Source of the DNA: Microbacterium sp. LWS13-1.2
GTDB lineage: Bacteria; Actinomycetota; Actinomycetes; Actinomycetales; Microbacteriaceae
Length of the DNA: 64,000 bases
NCBI RefSeq assembly: GCF_040144835.1
Contig: NZ_CP151632.1
Span: 3,348,001 to 3,412,000, forward strand
Direction: 5' to 3'
The notes beneath the pieces are model-generated. The model ran no database searches. It saw only the letters and a list, made by a program, of their open reading frames with translations, and was not told the DNA's origin. The translations under genes and the position numbers were made by a program. Positions within the stretch are counted from its first letter, which is position 1. Each line of letters opens with the position of its first letter. Of this stretch, positions 26,346 through 33,922 are shown piece by piece.

Positions 26346-27521
26346 ATGTCCCTTCACCGCGAGAGCCGGGACACCCCGGCGCGCCCCACCCGCTGGCCCG
26401 TCGCTGCGGCGTTCGGGCTCCTCGGATCCGTCATCGTCGCCGTCATCGTGATGGCCTTCGTCTGGCCGGCCGCCACATCGCAGCCGCAGAACCTGCCCGT
26501 CGGCATCTCCGGACCGACCGAGGCCGTGAGTGCCGTCGAAGACAAGCTCGCCGAGCAGGACCCTGCGCCCTTCGACCTCAGCGAGGTCGACTCCCGCGAC
26601 GACGCCGTGGCTCAGATCGAATCCCGCGAGCTCTACGGCGCCATCCTGCTCGGCGACGGGCCCGAGGTGCTGATCGCGACCGCTGCGAGCCCCGTCGCCG
26701 CACAAGCGCTGCGCGGTGTGGCGACGCAGCTGCAGTCGCAGATCGACACCGCGGCCAAGACGGCGCTCACCGATCAACTGCAGGCGATCGTCGGCGCACT
26801 GCAATCCGGCCAGCGGCCGCAGCTGCCCGAGGGCGCTGCGGGCGCACCGCCCGAGATCCCGACCGTGACCGTCACCGACGTCGTCCCTCTCGCCGAGGGC
26901 GACAGCACGGGCGCGGGTCTCGCGGCCTCCGTCTTCCCGCTCGTGCTGGGCGGCATGCTGGGCGGCATCCTGCTGACGCTGCTTGTGCAGGGCGTCGTGC
27001 GGCGCCTCATCGGGCTCGTCGTCTTCGGTGTTGCCGCGGGGGCGCTGATCACGCTCGTGATGCAGACCTGGTTCGGGATGCTGACCGGCGACTGGCTGCT
27101 GAACGCCACCGTCATCGGGCTCGGCGTGAGCGCCACGTCGGCGCTCATCATCGGCCTCGCGGCGCTGATGGGTCCTCCCGGCATCGCTGTCGGCGCAATC
27201 ATCACGATGTTCATCGCCAACCCGATCGCCGGCGCCGCGATGCCACCGCAGTTCCTGCCCGAGCCGTGGGGTGCGGTCGGCCAGTTCTTCGTGCCGGGCG
27301 CGTCGGCGACGCTGCTGCGGTCGGTGATGTACTTCCCGGATGCCGCCACCGCGGCGCAGTGGATCATCCTGGGCGCCTGGCTCGTGGGCGGTGTCGTGCT
27401 CGCGCTCATCGGACACCAGCGCACGCGCGCCGAGCTCACGCCGCCCGAGCGTCAGCTCGAGCCCGCGGAGCCGGCGACCTCGGCGGCGCCGCTCGAACCC
27501 GCCGAGCCGCTCGTGCGCTGA
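26346..27521 (+). CDS. YhgE/ABC-2-like multi-pass membrane protein, probable efflux component
   Basis: The 391-residue protein has one N-terminal membrane span (about residues 20-42), an extracellular region of about 150 residues (AVSAVEDKLAEQDPAPFDLS and following) and five or six C-terminal spans. This layout fits ABC-2 permeases of the YhgE/DUF3533 kind. No ATPase is encoded next to it, so either it works with one from elsewhere or it is not an ABC transporter. It has a near-perfect ribosome site (AAGGAGGT) and is controlled by the divergent TetR through two operators. Such pairs usually export toxic compounds; the substrate is unknown. Confidence 0.82.
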   Translation: MSLHRESRDTPARPTRWPVAAAFGLLGSVIVAVIVMAFVWPAATSQPQNLPVGISGPTEAVSAVEDKLAEQDPAPFDLSEVDSRDDAVAQIESRELYGAILLGDGPEVLIATAASPVAAQALRGVATQLQSQIDTAAKTALTDQLQAIVGALQSGQRPQLPEGAAGAPPEIPTVTVTDVVPLAEGDSTGAGLAASVFPLVLGGMLGGILLTLLVQGVVRRLIGLVVFGVAAGALITLVMQTWFGMLTGDWLLNATVIGLGVSATSALIIGLAALMGPPGIAVGAIITMFIANPIAGAAMPPQFLPEPWGAVGQFFVPGASATLLRSVMYFPDAATAAQWIILGAWLVGGVVLALIGHQRTRAELTPPERQLEPAEPATSAAPLEPAEPLVR

Positions 27522-27566
27522 CCCGTCGCTCGTATCCGAGCGCCTCGCGCTGGCTAGTCTGTTCGC

Positions 27567-28766
27567 GTGGACGACCTCGAACCGACACTGCTGGTGATCC
27601 CGATCCTGGCGGTCCTCGCGCCGCTGCTGGCGCGGGGGATCGGTCGGTGGATGCGCGTCCCCGTGGTGGTGTTCGAGCTCCTGCTCGGCATCCTGGTCGG
27701 CCCTGCCGTTCTCGGGTGGGCGGTGCCGAGCGAGTTCGTCGACGCGCTGTCGGAGTTCGGGCTCGCGATGCTCTTCTTCGTCGCGGGCACCGAGATCGAA
27801 TTCGGCTCCTTCCGCGGCCGCCTGGGCCGCCGCGCCTCCCTCGGGTGGCTCATCAGCCTCGCCGCCGGCATCGCCGCGGGCTTCCTGCTCGCGTCCGGGG
27901 AGGCGGCGATCGTGATCGGCGTCGCGCTGTGCTCGACGGCGCTCGGAACCCTCCTGCCCATCCTCCGCGACGCCGGCGAGCTGCCCACGCCGTTCGGCAA
28001 GGCCGTAGCCGCCATCGGCGCGGTCGGCGAGTTCGGCCCGCTCATCGCGATCTCGATCTTCCTCGGCGGCCGCGAGCCCGGCCTGTCCACCGTCGTGCTC
28101 GCCGTCTTCGCCGGGTTCGCGGCACTCGCCATCTGGCTCGCTTTCAGAGTGCCGCGGGGCGCGATGCACGCGTTCGTGAGCTCCACCCTGCACACGTCCG
28201 GGCAGTTCGCGATCCGAGTGGTCTTCGTCATCCTCGCGGCGCTCGTCGCGCTCAGCATCGTCCTCGACCTCGACATGCTGCTCGGCGCCTTCACCGCCGG
28301 CATCATCTGGCGCCTCCTCATGCGCGATGCGTCCGAACCCGACCGCGAGGCGGTCGAGAGCAAGATCGAGGGCGTCGCGTTCGGCTTCCTCGTGCCGATC
28401 TTCTTCATCTACACGGGTGTCACCTTCGACCTCGAGGCGCTCCTCGAGGAGCCGGCCACGTTCCTGCTGGTCCCGGTCGTACTCGTGGCGCTGCTGCTGG
28501 TGCGTGGGCTGCCGTCGACCCTCGCCGCACCCGAAGGATCGTCACGGCGCGATCGGCTGTCCATCGCGCTGCTCGGCGCCACCGGGCTGCCCATCATCGT
28601 CGCGGTCACGCAGATCGGCGTCGACGAGGACATCCTGACGACCTCGCACCAGACCGTGCTCGTCGCCGGCGGCATGCTGTCGGTTCTCCTGTTCCCCCTC
28701 ATCGGCATGGCGCTGCGCGGCGAGCGGCTGAAGGCCACGCCGGCTCTCGAGGACGACATGGCGTGA
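27567..28766 (+). CDS. CPA2-type cation:proton antiporter
   Basis: The 399-residue membrane protein has about 11-12 spans and resembles the membrane part of KefB/Na-H exchangers (VVVFELLLGILVGPAVLGW, FGLAMLFFVAGTEIEF, GAVGEFGPLIAISIF, LGAFTAGIIWRLL). The C-terminal TrkA-N nucleotide-sensing domain is absent, so the protein is the membrane domain only. The GTG start follows a TAGTCT -10 element by six bases. Its stop overlaps the start of the next small gene by four bases, suggesting a coupled partner. Ion specificity is unknown. Confidence 0.9.
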   Translation: MDDLEPTLLVIPILAVLAPLLARGIGRWMRVPVVVFELLLGILVGPAVLGWAVPSEFVDALSEFGLAMLFFVAGTEIEFGSFRGRLGRRASLGWLISLAAGIAAGFLLASGEAAIVIGVALCSTALGTLLPILRDAGELPTPFGKAVAAIGAVGEFGPLIAISIFLGGREPGLSTVVLAVFAGFAALAIWLAFRVPRGAMHAFVSSTLHTSGQFAIRVVFVILAALVALSIVLDLDMLLGAFTAGIIWRLLMRDASEPDREAVESKIEGVAFGFLVPIFFIYTGVTFDLEALLEEPATFLLVPVVLVALLLVRGLPSTLAAPEGSSRRDRLSIALLGATGLPIIVAVTQIGVDEDILTTSHQTVLVAGGMLSVLLFPLIGMALRGERLKATPALEDDMA

Positions 28767-29248
28767 GCGCCCTCGAGCTCTTCAACGCCGCCCGCGCGCG
28801 GCTCGCCGAGGCGCCGCGCGAAGCGCTCGGCGAGCTCGTCGTGCCGCGGCGCATCCTCGGGGTCGCGCGCGCCCCCCGCGTCGAGCGCTGGGGTGCCGCG
28901 TGGCATTTGGGCGTGCTGCTGCTGACCGACGACGGCGTGCTCGCGACGGGAGACATCGTCCGCGCCCGGCAGGAGGCCCGGCGCGGCTATACCGCCGAGT
29001 CCCAGCGGCAGCGCGCCGAGCTCGCCGCCGCCGCTCGCCGCGGCGGGTTCGCGGAGGGCGAGACCGTGCACATCGGATGGCGGATGCTGCAGCCCGACCT
29101 CGTCGATGCCGGCGGAGAGTCAGGCCCGCTCGTCGCGGCCGCCGGCGTCGCGCGCGTGCGGTGGAGTGCGGCAGGAGGACTCATGTCCTTGGAGGCGTAT
29201 CTCGCCGAGCGGGTGGCCCTGCTGCTCGAACCTCCGGCCGGCGCGTGA
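28763..29248 (+). CDS. Conserved hypothetical protein, translationally coupled to the antiporter
   Basis: The 161-residue soluble protein starts at GTG 28763, overlapping the antiporter stop by four bases. It is predicted mixed alpha/beta with segments AAWHLGVLLLTDDGVLATGD and EGETVHIGWRMLQPDLVD. I do not recognise a domain. The tight overlap suggests it is made in proportion to the antiporter and may regulate it, but no direct evidence is visible. Confidence 0.7.
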   Translation: MSALELFNAARARLAEAPREALGELVVPRRILGVARAPRVERWGAAWHLGVLLLTDDGVLATGDIVRARQEARRGYTAESQRQRAELAAAARRGGFAEGETVHIGWRMLQPDLVDAGGESGPLVAAAGVARVRWSAAGGLMSLEAYLAERVALLLEPPAGA

Positions 29249-29324
29249 CGCCGGTCCGATATCGGCCGGACGACAGCCTGTCAATGCGCTCGCCCGAGGC
29301 GGGGGTTCGCCCTAGCGTGTGAGC

Positions 29325-30125
29325 ATGGCCGCACGAGATCTCACACGACAGATCGTCGTCATCAGCGCGTTCTGCTTCATGATCGTCGCCGCGATGGTCG
29401 GCACCGGTCTGTTCGGCGGCACGCCGGTCCAGGACCTGCAGGACGGCGCACTCGATGAGGACGGCTCGTATCTCGCCCCCGCGAGCCCGGCGTTCTCGAT
29501 CTGGTCGGTGATCTACATCGGCCTCTTCGCCTACACGATCTGGCAGGCGCTGCCGCGGCAGCGTGGCAGTGACCGACAGCGCGCGCTCGGCTGGCTCATC
29601 GCCGGAACCATGGCTCTCAACGGTCTGTGGCTGGTCACCGCCCAGTTCGGTTCGCTGGCACTCACCGTGCTGGCGATCATCGTGCTGCTGGCCCTCCTCG
29701 GCGTCACCTTCCACCGCACCGTCATCGAGCCGGCCGACGGCTGGGCGGACCGGCTGCTGGTCGACGGCGTCACCGGCCTGCACCTCGGGTGGGTGACGCT
29801 GGCGACCGTCGCGAACATCGCCGCGTGGCTGACGTCCATCGCGCCGCCGGAGTGGGAGGATGCCGCCGCGCTGTGGGGCGTCATCGTGCTCATCGTCGTG
29901 GGTGTGGTGGGGCTCGGCATCGAGGCGGCGAGCCGCTGGCGACTGGCGCCCGCGCTTGCCCTGGCGTGGGGGCTCAGCTGGCTCGCGGTGGGCCGCCTCA
30001 CGGGCGAGCCCTCCAGCGTCGCGATCGGCTGGACGGCTGTGGTCGTCGCCGTCCTGATCCTCGCCGCCGGCGTCATCGGAACCATATTGCGCGAGGCGAC
30101 GGCCATGCGAAACGCCGAGACCTGA
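29325..30125 (+). CDS. TspO/MBR-like tryptophan-rich membrane protein
   Basis: The 266-residue protein has about seven or eight membrane spans. The segment PASPAFSIWSVIYIGLFAYT and a spread of tryptophans resemble tryptophan-rich sensory (TspO/MBR) proteins, but it is about 100 residues longer than the usual five-span form. A TAGCGT -10 element ends six bases before the ATG. It is convergent with the amidotransferase gene, with one base between stops. The family call is tentative, and the ligand is unknown. Confidence 0.65.
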   Translation: MAARDLTRQIVVISAFCFMIVAAMVGTGLFGGTPVQDLQDGALDEDGSYLAPASPAFSIWSVIYIGLFAYTIWQALPRQRGSDRQRALGWLIAGTMALNGLWLVTAQFGSLALTVLAIIVLLALLGVTFHRTVIEPADGWADRLLVDGVTGLHLGWVTLATVANIAAWLTSIAPPEWEDAAALWGVIVLIVVGVVGLGIEAASRWRLAPALALAWGLSWLAVGRLTGEPSSVAIGWTAVVVAVLILAAGVIGTILREATAMRNAET

Positions 30126-30126
30126 G

Positions 30127-30870
30127 TCAGACCGACGAGAACCGGTCGGCGAAGGCGCGCAGCAGACGGGCAGGCTCCGTGACGGATGCCGCGAGCACAC
30201 GTCCGGCGATGACTTCGTAGTCCGCGGAGTCGAAGTAGCCGTCGTCGCGGTACACGGCCATGCGCTCGGTGAACGCCTTGGTGGTCGGCTCGGGGTGGAA
30301 CTGGGTCGCGTAGAGTCTGTCGCCCACGCGATACGCCTGGATGGGGCACCCGTCGTTCCGCGCCAGCAGGACCGCACCGGGCGGGAGCGACTCGGTGCCC
30401 TCCTTGTGCGCGGTGAGCGCGGTGAAGCGGTGTGCCAGGGCGCCGAACAGCGGGTCGGTCGCGGCACCCGCGGTGAGTTGCACGGCCACCGGCCCGGTGT
30501 CTTCGGGGAACGCGCGGCTGACGGTGCCGCCGAGTGTGCGCGTCGCGATGCCGATGCCGTAGCAGGTGAACAGCGACGCGGGCCCTGCGCCGTCGGCCGT
30601 GGCTTCGGCGATGCGCGCGAGGTCGGCCTCGAGGCGGCGCTGCGCGTCGGTCTTCGTCGACTCCGGGTCGGTGACGTTGAACGGGCTGCCGCCGATGAGA
30701 AAGCCCGCGTACCGCTCGAAGACGTCGTCGGGCAGCGGTTCGCGCACGAGGTCGTGACGTCCGAGTAGGCTCTCGTCGAGGCGCATCGCGGCCCGGAACG
30801 ACTCGTACTCGGCGGCTGCCGCGCCCAGCTGCGGGCGCACGCAGACATAGAGCAGCGGCGCGGTCGTCAT
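30127..30870 (-). CDS. Class I glutamine amidotransferase-like protein
   Basis: The 247-residue protein has the GATase1 triad: C103 in TCYGIGIAT, and H192 with E194 in QFHPEPT. The oxyanion region GGSPFNVTDPES lies near residue 60. It stands alone rather than fused to a synthetase, like GMP-synthase-like amidotransferases that may hydrolyse gamma-glutamyl compounds (for example in polyamine breakdown) or other amides. A TAGAAT -10 element six bases before the ATG points to a leaderless message. The substrate is not determined. Confidence 0.88.
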   Translation of the reverse strand: MTTAPLLYVCVRPQLGAAAAEYESFRAAMRLDESLLGRHDLVREPLPDDVFERYAGFLIGGSPFNVTDPESTKTDAQRRLEADLARIAEATADGAGPASLFTCYGIGIATRTLGGTVSRAFPEDTGPVAVQLTAGAATDPLFGALAHRFTALTAHKEGTESLPPGAVLLARNDGCPIQAYRVGDRLYATQFHPEPTTKAFTERMAVYRDDGYFDSADYEVIAGRVLAASVTEPARLLRAFADRFSSV

Positions 30871-30994
30871 GCAGGAATTCTAGGTCTCCGGTCCGAGCAC
30901 GCGCGAAAGCGGCGACATCCGCCGTCTTCGCCCGGTATTCGTGTATCAAACCCGCACTATCGCGCTCGGGCATGGTGTGGACAGAATGGGCGCT

Positions 30995-31612
30995 ATGACG
31001 CAGGCCGGCGCCGAGCCATCCGTCGACTCCGCGGAGCCGGCGCGATGGGAGCGCGCCGCCGCACTCTTCGTGCGGTGGCGTGAAGGTGACAGCCGTGCGA
31101 TGGACGAGCTCGTCCGCCTGATGACGCCGCCGCTGTGGCACGTCGTGCGGGCGTACGGAGTCGACCCTGCGCTGGCCCAGGACGTCGTGCAGACGACCTG
31201 GCTGACGCTCGTACGCCGTCACGAGACCATCAACGACCCGCTCGCGGTGTCGGGTTGGCTCACGATGTGCGCGCGCCGCGAGGCGTGGCGGGTCGGCAAG
31301 CAGCATCGGCGCGCCGATGCCACCGAGGCCGAGTCGCTCGAACCGCACCTTCCTGTCCACGAATCCGCCGAGCAGACCGCGGCGCAGGGCGACGAGAACC
31401 GTCGCCTCTGGACGGCGGTCGCCACGCTCAACGATCGATGCCAGCGCCTGCTGCGGATCGTCGCGTTCGAGGACCGCCCCGACTATGCCCGCATCGCAGA
31501 GGACCTCGCGATGCCCATCGGATCGATCGGACCGACCCGCCAGCGCTGCCTCGCAAAGCTTCGCGCCGTCCTCGAGGACGACGGATGGAGAGGTGACGAC
31601 GATGGAAACTGA
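30995..31612 (+). CDS. RNA polymerase sigma-70 family (ECF-like) sigma factor, first gene of the protease cassette
   Basis: The 205-residue protein has region 2 near residues 25-90 (ELVRLMTPPLWHVVRAYGVD, LAQDVVQTTWLTLVRR) and region 4 near 140-195 (ATLNDRCQRLLRIVAFEDRP, YARIAEDLAMPIGSIGPTRQ). It is therefore a group IV sigma factor that directs RNA polymerase to a limited gene set. Its stop overlaps the next gene by 11 bases. A CAGAAT -10-like element lies seven bases before the ATG at 30995; an in-frame ATG at 30986 is the alternative. No classical anti-sigma gene is adjacent. The likely targets are the protease genes that follow, by position. Confidence 0.88.
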   Translation: MTQAGAEPSVDSAEPARWERAAALFVRWREGDSRAMDELVRLMTPPLWHVVRAYGVDPALAQDVVQTTWLTLVRRHETINDPLAVSGWLTMCARREAWRVGKQHRRADATEAESLEPHLPVHESAEQTAAQGDENRRLWTAVATLNDRCQRLLRIVAFEDRPDYARIAEDLAMPIGSIGPTRQRCLAKLRAVLEDDGWRGDDDGN

Positions 31613-32069
31613 GGACTTCGCGGCCGACGCCGCGCTCTTCGCACGTATGCGCCGGATGTGGGAGGACGTGGATCCGGTGCCGGCCGAGCTGGTCGACCGG
31701 ATGGTCGCCGCCGTCGCCGTCGAGGACCTGTCGCGCGAGTACGCGCTGCTGACGCTCGTCGAGGGGACCCTCGCCGCCGTCCGCGGCGAGACCGACACCG
31801 CGACGCTGCAGTTCAGCGACGGCACGACCAGCGTGCTGCTGCACGTGACCGCCACCGAGAGCGGCGATCGGCGTGTGGACGGATGGGTGGATGCCGCCGC
31901 ACTCGCCATCCGGCTGGTGCAGGGCGACCGCGAATGGTCTGCGGAACCGGGCGAGCACGGACGGTTCGCCTTCGACGAGGTCACGCCAGGGGTGGCGCGA
32001 CTCCGTCTCGTCGTGCGCGACGCCGACGGCGCGCTGCACGACTTCCAGACGCCTCAGTTCGAGGTCTGA
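31602..32069 (+). CDS. Unknown small protein between sigma factor and subtilase
   Basis: The 155-residue protein overlaps the sigma gene by 11 bases and has GGAGAGGTG upstream of its ATG. The first 50 residues are helical and acidic (ALFARMRRMWEDVDPVPAEL, DRMVAAVAVEDLS). The remainder is predicted beta-rich and ends in GRFAFDEVTPGVARLRLVV, which resembles a small beta-sandwich of the carboxypeptidase-regulatory kind. There is no signal peptide or membrane span. By position it could restrain the sigma factor or link it to the proteases, but that is inference. I do not recognise a named family. Confidence 0.75.
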   Translation: METEDFAADAALFARMRRMWEDVDPVPAELVDRMVAAVAVEDLSREYALLTLVEGTLAAVRGETDTATLQFSDGTTSVLLHVTATESGDRRVDGWVDAAALAIRLVQGDREWSAEPGEHGRFAFDEVTPGVARLRLVVRDADGALHDFQTPQFEV

Positions 32070-32098
32070 CAAGCAGTTCGAAGTACGAGAAACGGATG

Positions 32099-32118
32099 CC
32101 GCGGCCTGGGGGCCGCGG
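32099..32118 (+). other. Perfect 8-bp hairpin between the small protein and subtilase genes
   Basis: CCGCGGCC (32099-32106) pairs with GGCCGCGG (32111-32118) around TGGG. It lies 22 bases before the subtilase start codon. It could reduce read-through into the protease gene. Confidence 0.45.
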
Positions 32119-32140
32119 ATCCGCTGTGTGAGGAGAAGAC

Positions 32141-33853
32141 ATGGTTGACGATGACCGCGAACGACCGTTGCGCCCGTGGCGTGAGCGTGAGGCAGCGGAT
32201 GAGCCCAGGGGCGTGCCGCTTGAGCCCACCCGCGATCCGGTGCCCGGCATCCAGGCGTTCAGCACCGTCTACGCGCCCGGACACCTCATCATCACGGGTC
32301 GCACGGATGCCGCGATCGAGACTCTCACGGCAGCCGGAGCGGAACTCGGCTGGGAAGTGGCCGAGGAGGCCGTGAGCACACGCAGCGGAGCCGAGCTGAC
32401 GCGCGCGCGCATCTTCCCAGCGCCGAAGGAAGGACGCGACGACGAGCCCGTCCCTCCGGTGGACGCGTGGCGCCTGCTGCAGCACGCGCGCGCGCTCGCG
32501 GTGCGGGGCGGCGAGCGGAGAGAGCAGTCGCTGGACGCGGCGAAGGCCTCCGCGCGCGGGATCTCGCGCGTTGCGGATCGGCGGCGCTTCGAACTGCCGA
32601 CCGACCACCCGCTGCGGCAGGTCGGGCTCGACCATGTGCTGTCGATCGACCCCATCGGCATCAACCCGCACTCCAAGACGAACCCCCACTCCAAGACCAA
32701 TCCGCATTCCAAGACGAATCCGCACTCCAAGACCAACCCGAGTGGAACGGGCGGATACTCCGACCCCGGCACCGGCGGCCTCGAGATGGTCTCGTACATC
32801 GGTCCCGAGCCCCGCCGGTCCGACGACCCTCCGAAGGACGCTCGTCGGCCGGTGGTCGCGATCGTCGACACCGGCTGCGGAAGCCACAAGTGGCTGCCGG
32901 GGGAGCCTGGCGAAGGCGTCGCAGCGTCCAGCAGGCCGATCGTGCGAAGGCGTGTGCCGACCGTCATCGGCACGACCATCCTGGGCGTCGAGAACCCGGC
33001 GACGGATCCTGAGGTCGACGGAGATCAGGCAGGTGCGTTGGACGGATACCTGGATGGCGGGGCAGGACACGGGACGTTCGTATCGGGCATCATCCGCCAG
33101 ATCGCACCCGACGCCGATCTCATTTCGATACGGGTCGCCGACAGCAACGGAACCGTCCTCGAGAGCGAGTTGATCGAAGCGATCGAGGAACTGGCCGACT
33201 GGGTCGAGCATGACGGTGAAGGCGGGGACCGCCACATCGATGTGCTCAATCTGTCGCTGGGCTACTACCACGAGACCCCGGAGGACGGTCTGTACAGCAC
33301 GCGCCTCTACAGCGCACTTCGGCGCTTGCGCGATCAGGGCTGCGCGGTGGTGTGCTCTGCCGGCAATGACGCGACCGATCGCCCCACCTTCCCCGCAGCG
33401 CTGTGGCCGTGGACCGGCGACACCGACCTGCGGATCGATGAGACGGAGGGCGAGCGAGCACGACATCTCGCGATCGGTGCGCTCAACCCCAACCTCCGAT
33501 CCGTCGCGCTCTACAGCAATATCGGCCCATGGGTCACGGCCTACGCGCCCGGCACATCCGTGGTCAGTACCGTCCCGCCTTTGAACGGCGGCGTGCAAGC
33601 GGGCTCACGCGATGATCTCTACGGCCGCGTCCGGGAGACCATCGACCCCGACGACATGCGTGGCGGGTACGCAGTGTGGAGCGGCACGTCGTTCGCGGCC
33701 CCCTATGTCGCGGGGTTGATCGCCGCGCACCTCACTCCCGTGCTGATGGCCGGCGGTGCGGGTGGTGTCGCCGCCGTGGAGGCCGCGACGGGCAAGGCGA
33801 TCCACGACCTCGAGGAATTGGACGGCTCGATCAAGGGTGGCAGCACAGCGTGA
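32141..33853 (+). CDS. Cytoplasmic subtilisin-like (S8) serine protease with NPHSKT repeats
   Basis: The 570-residue protein has an N-terminal region of about 230 residues and then an S8 peptidase domain with all catalytic parts: D243 (VAIVDTGCG), H310 (GHGTFVSGI), the oxyanion N409 (SAGND) and S517 (WSGTSFAAPYVAG). No signal peptide or membrane span is present, so it should act inside the cell. Residues 175-198 are four exact NPHSKT hexapeptides, just ahead of the catalytic domain. A strong ribosome site (AGGAGAAGAC) precedes the ATG. The TPR-CHAT gene follows 69 bases later. The N-terminal region could be a propeptide that keeps the enzyme inactive until cut; that is inference. Confidence 0.92.
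   Translation: MVDDDRERPLRPWREREAADEPRGVPLEPTRDPVPGIQAFSTVYAPGHLIITGRTDAAIETLTAAGAELGWEVAEEAVSTRSGAELTRARIFPAPKEGRDDEPVPPVDAWRLLQHARALAVRGGERREQSLDAAKASARGISRVADRRRFELPTDHPLRQVGLDHVLSIDPIGINPHSKTNPHSKTNPHSKTNPHSKTNPSGTGGYSDPGTGGLEMVSYIGPEPRRSDDPPKDARRPVVAIVDTGCGSHKWLPGEPGEGVAASSRPIVRRRVPTVIGTTILGVENPATDPEVDGDQAGALDGYLDGGAGHGTFVSGIIRQIAPDADLISIRVADSNGTVLESELIEAIEELADWVEHDGEGGDRHIDVLNLSLGYYHETPEDGLYSTRLYSALRRLRDQGCAVVCSAGNDATDRPTFPAALWPWTGDTDLRIDETEGERARHLAIGALNPNLRSVALYSNIGPWVTAYAPGTSVVSTVPPLNGGVQAGSRDDLYGRVRETIDPDDMRGGYAVWSGTSFAAPYVAGLIAAHLTPVLMAGGAGGVAAVEAATGKAIHDLEELDGSIKGGSTA
32663..32734 (+). repeat. Four 18-bp in-frame tandem repeats coding NPHSKT
   Basis: Four units of 18 bp encode identical hexapeptides, while codons vary at third positions (AAC/AAT, CCG/CCC, CAC/CAT, ACG/ACC). 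The peptide has been preserved although the DNA has drifted. A fifth unit begins with NP and then stops. Confidence 0.9.
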
Positions 33854-33922
33854 AGCGCGGCATCCTCACGCAGTTCGCGCGTGGGGATGCCGCAGCCGCG
33901 CCGAGTTCGCCATCATGAGGGA

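Noticed and set aside
26067..28193. Long minus-strand frame of about 700 codons across the membrane protein and antiporter genes
   Set aside because: It consists of low-complexity Arg/Gly/Asp-rich sequence and overlaps two clear membrane protein genes and the TetR operators.
32663..32740. 18-bp tandem repeats considered as a small DNA repeat array
   Set aside because: They are in frame in the subtilase gene and encode identical peptides with varied codons, so the protein level explains them.
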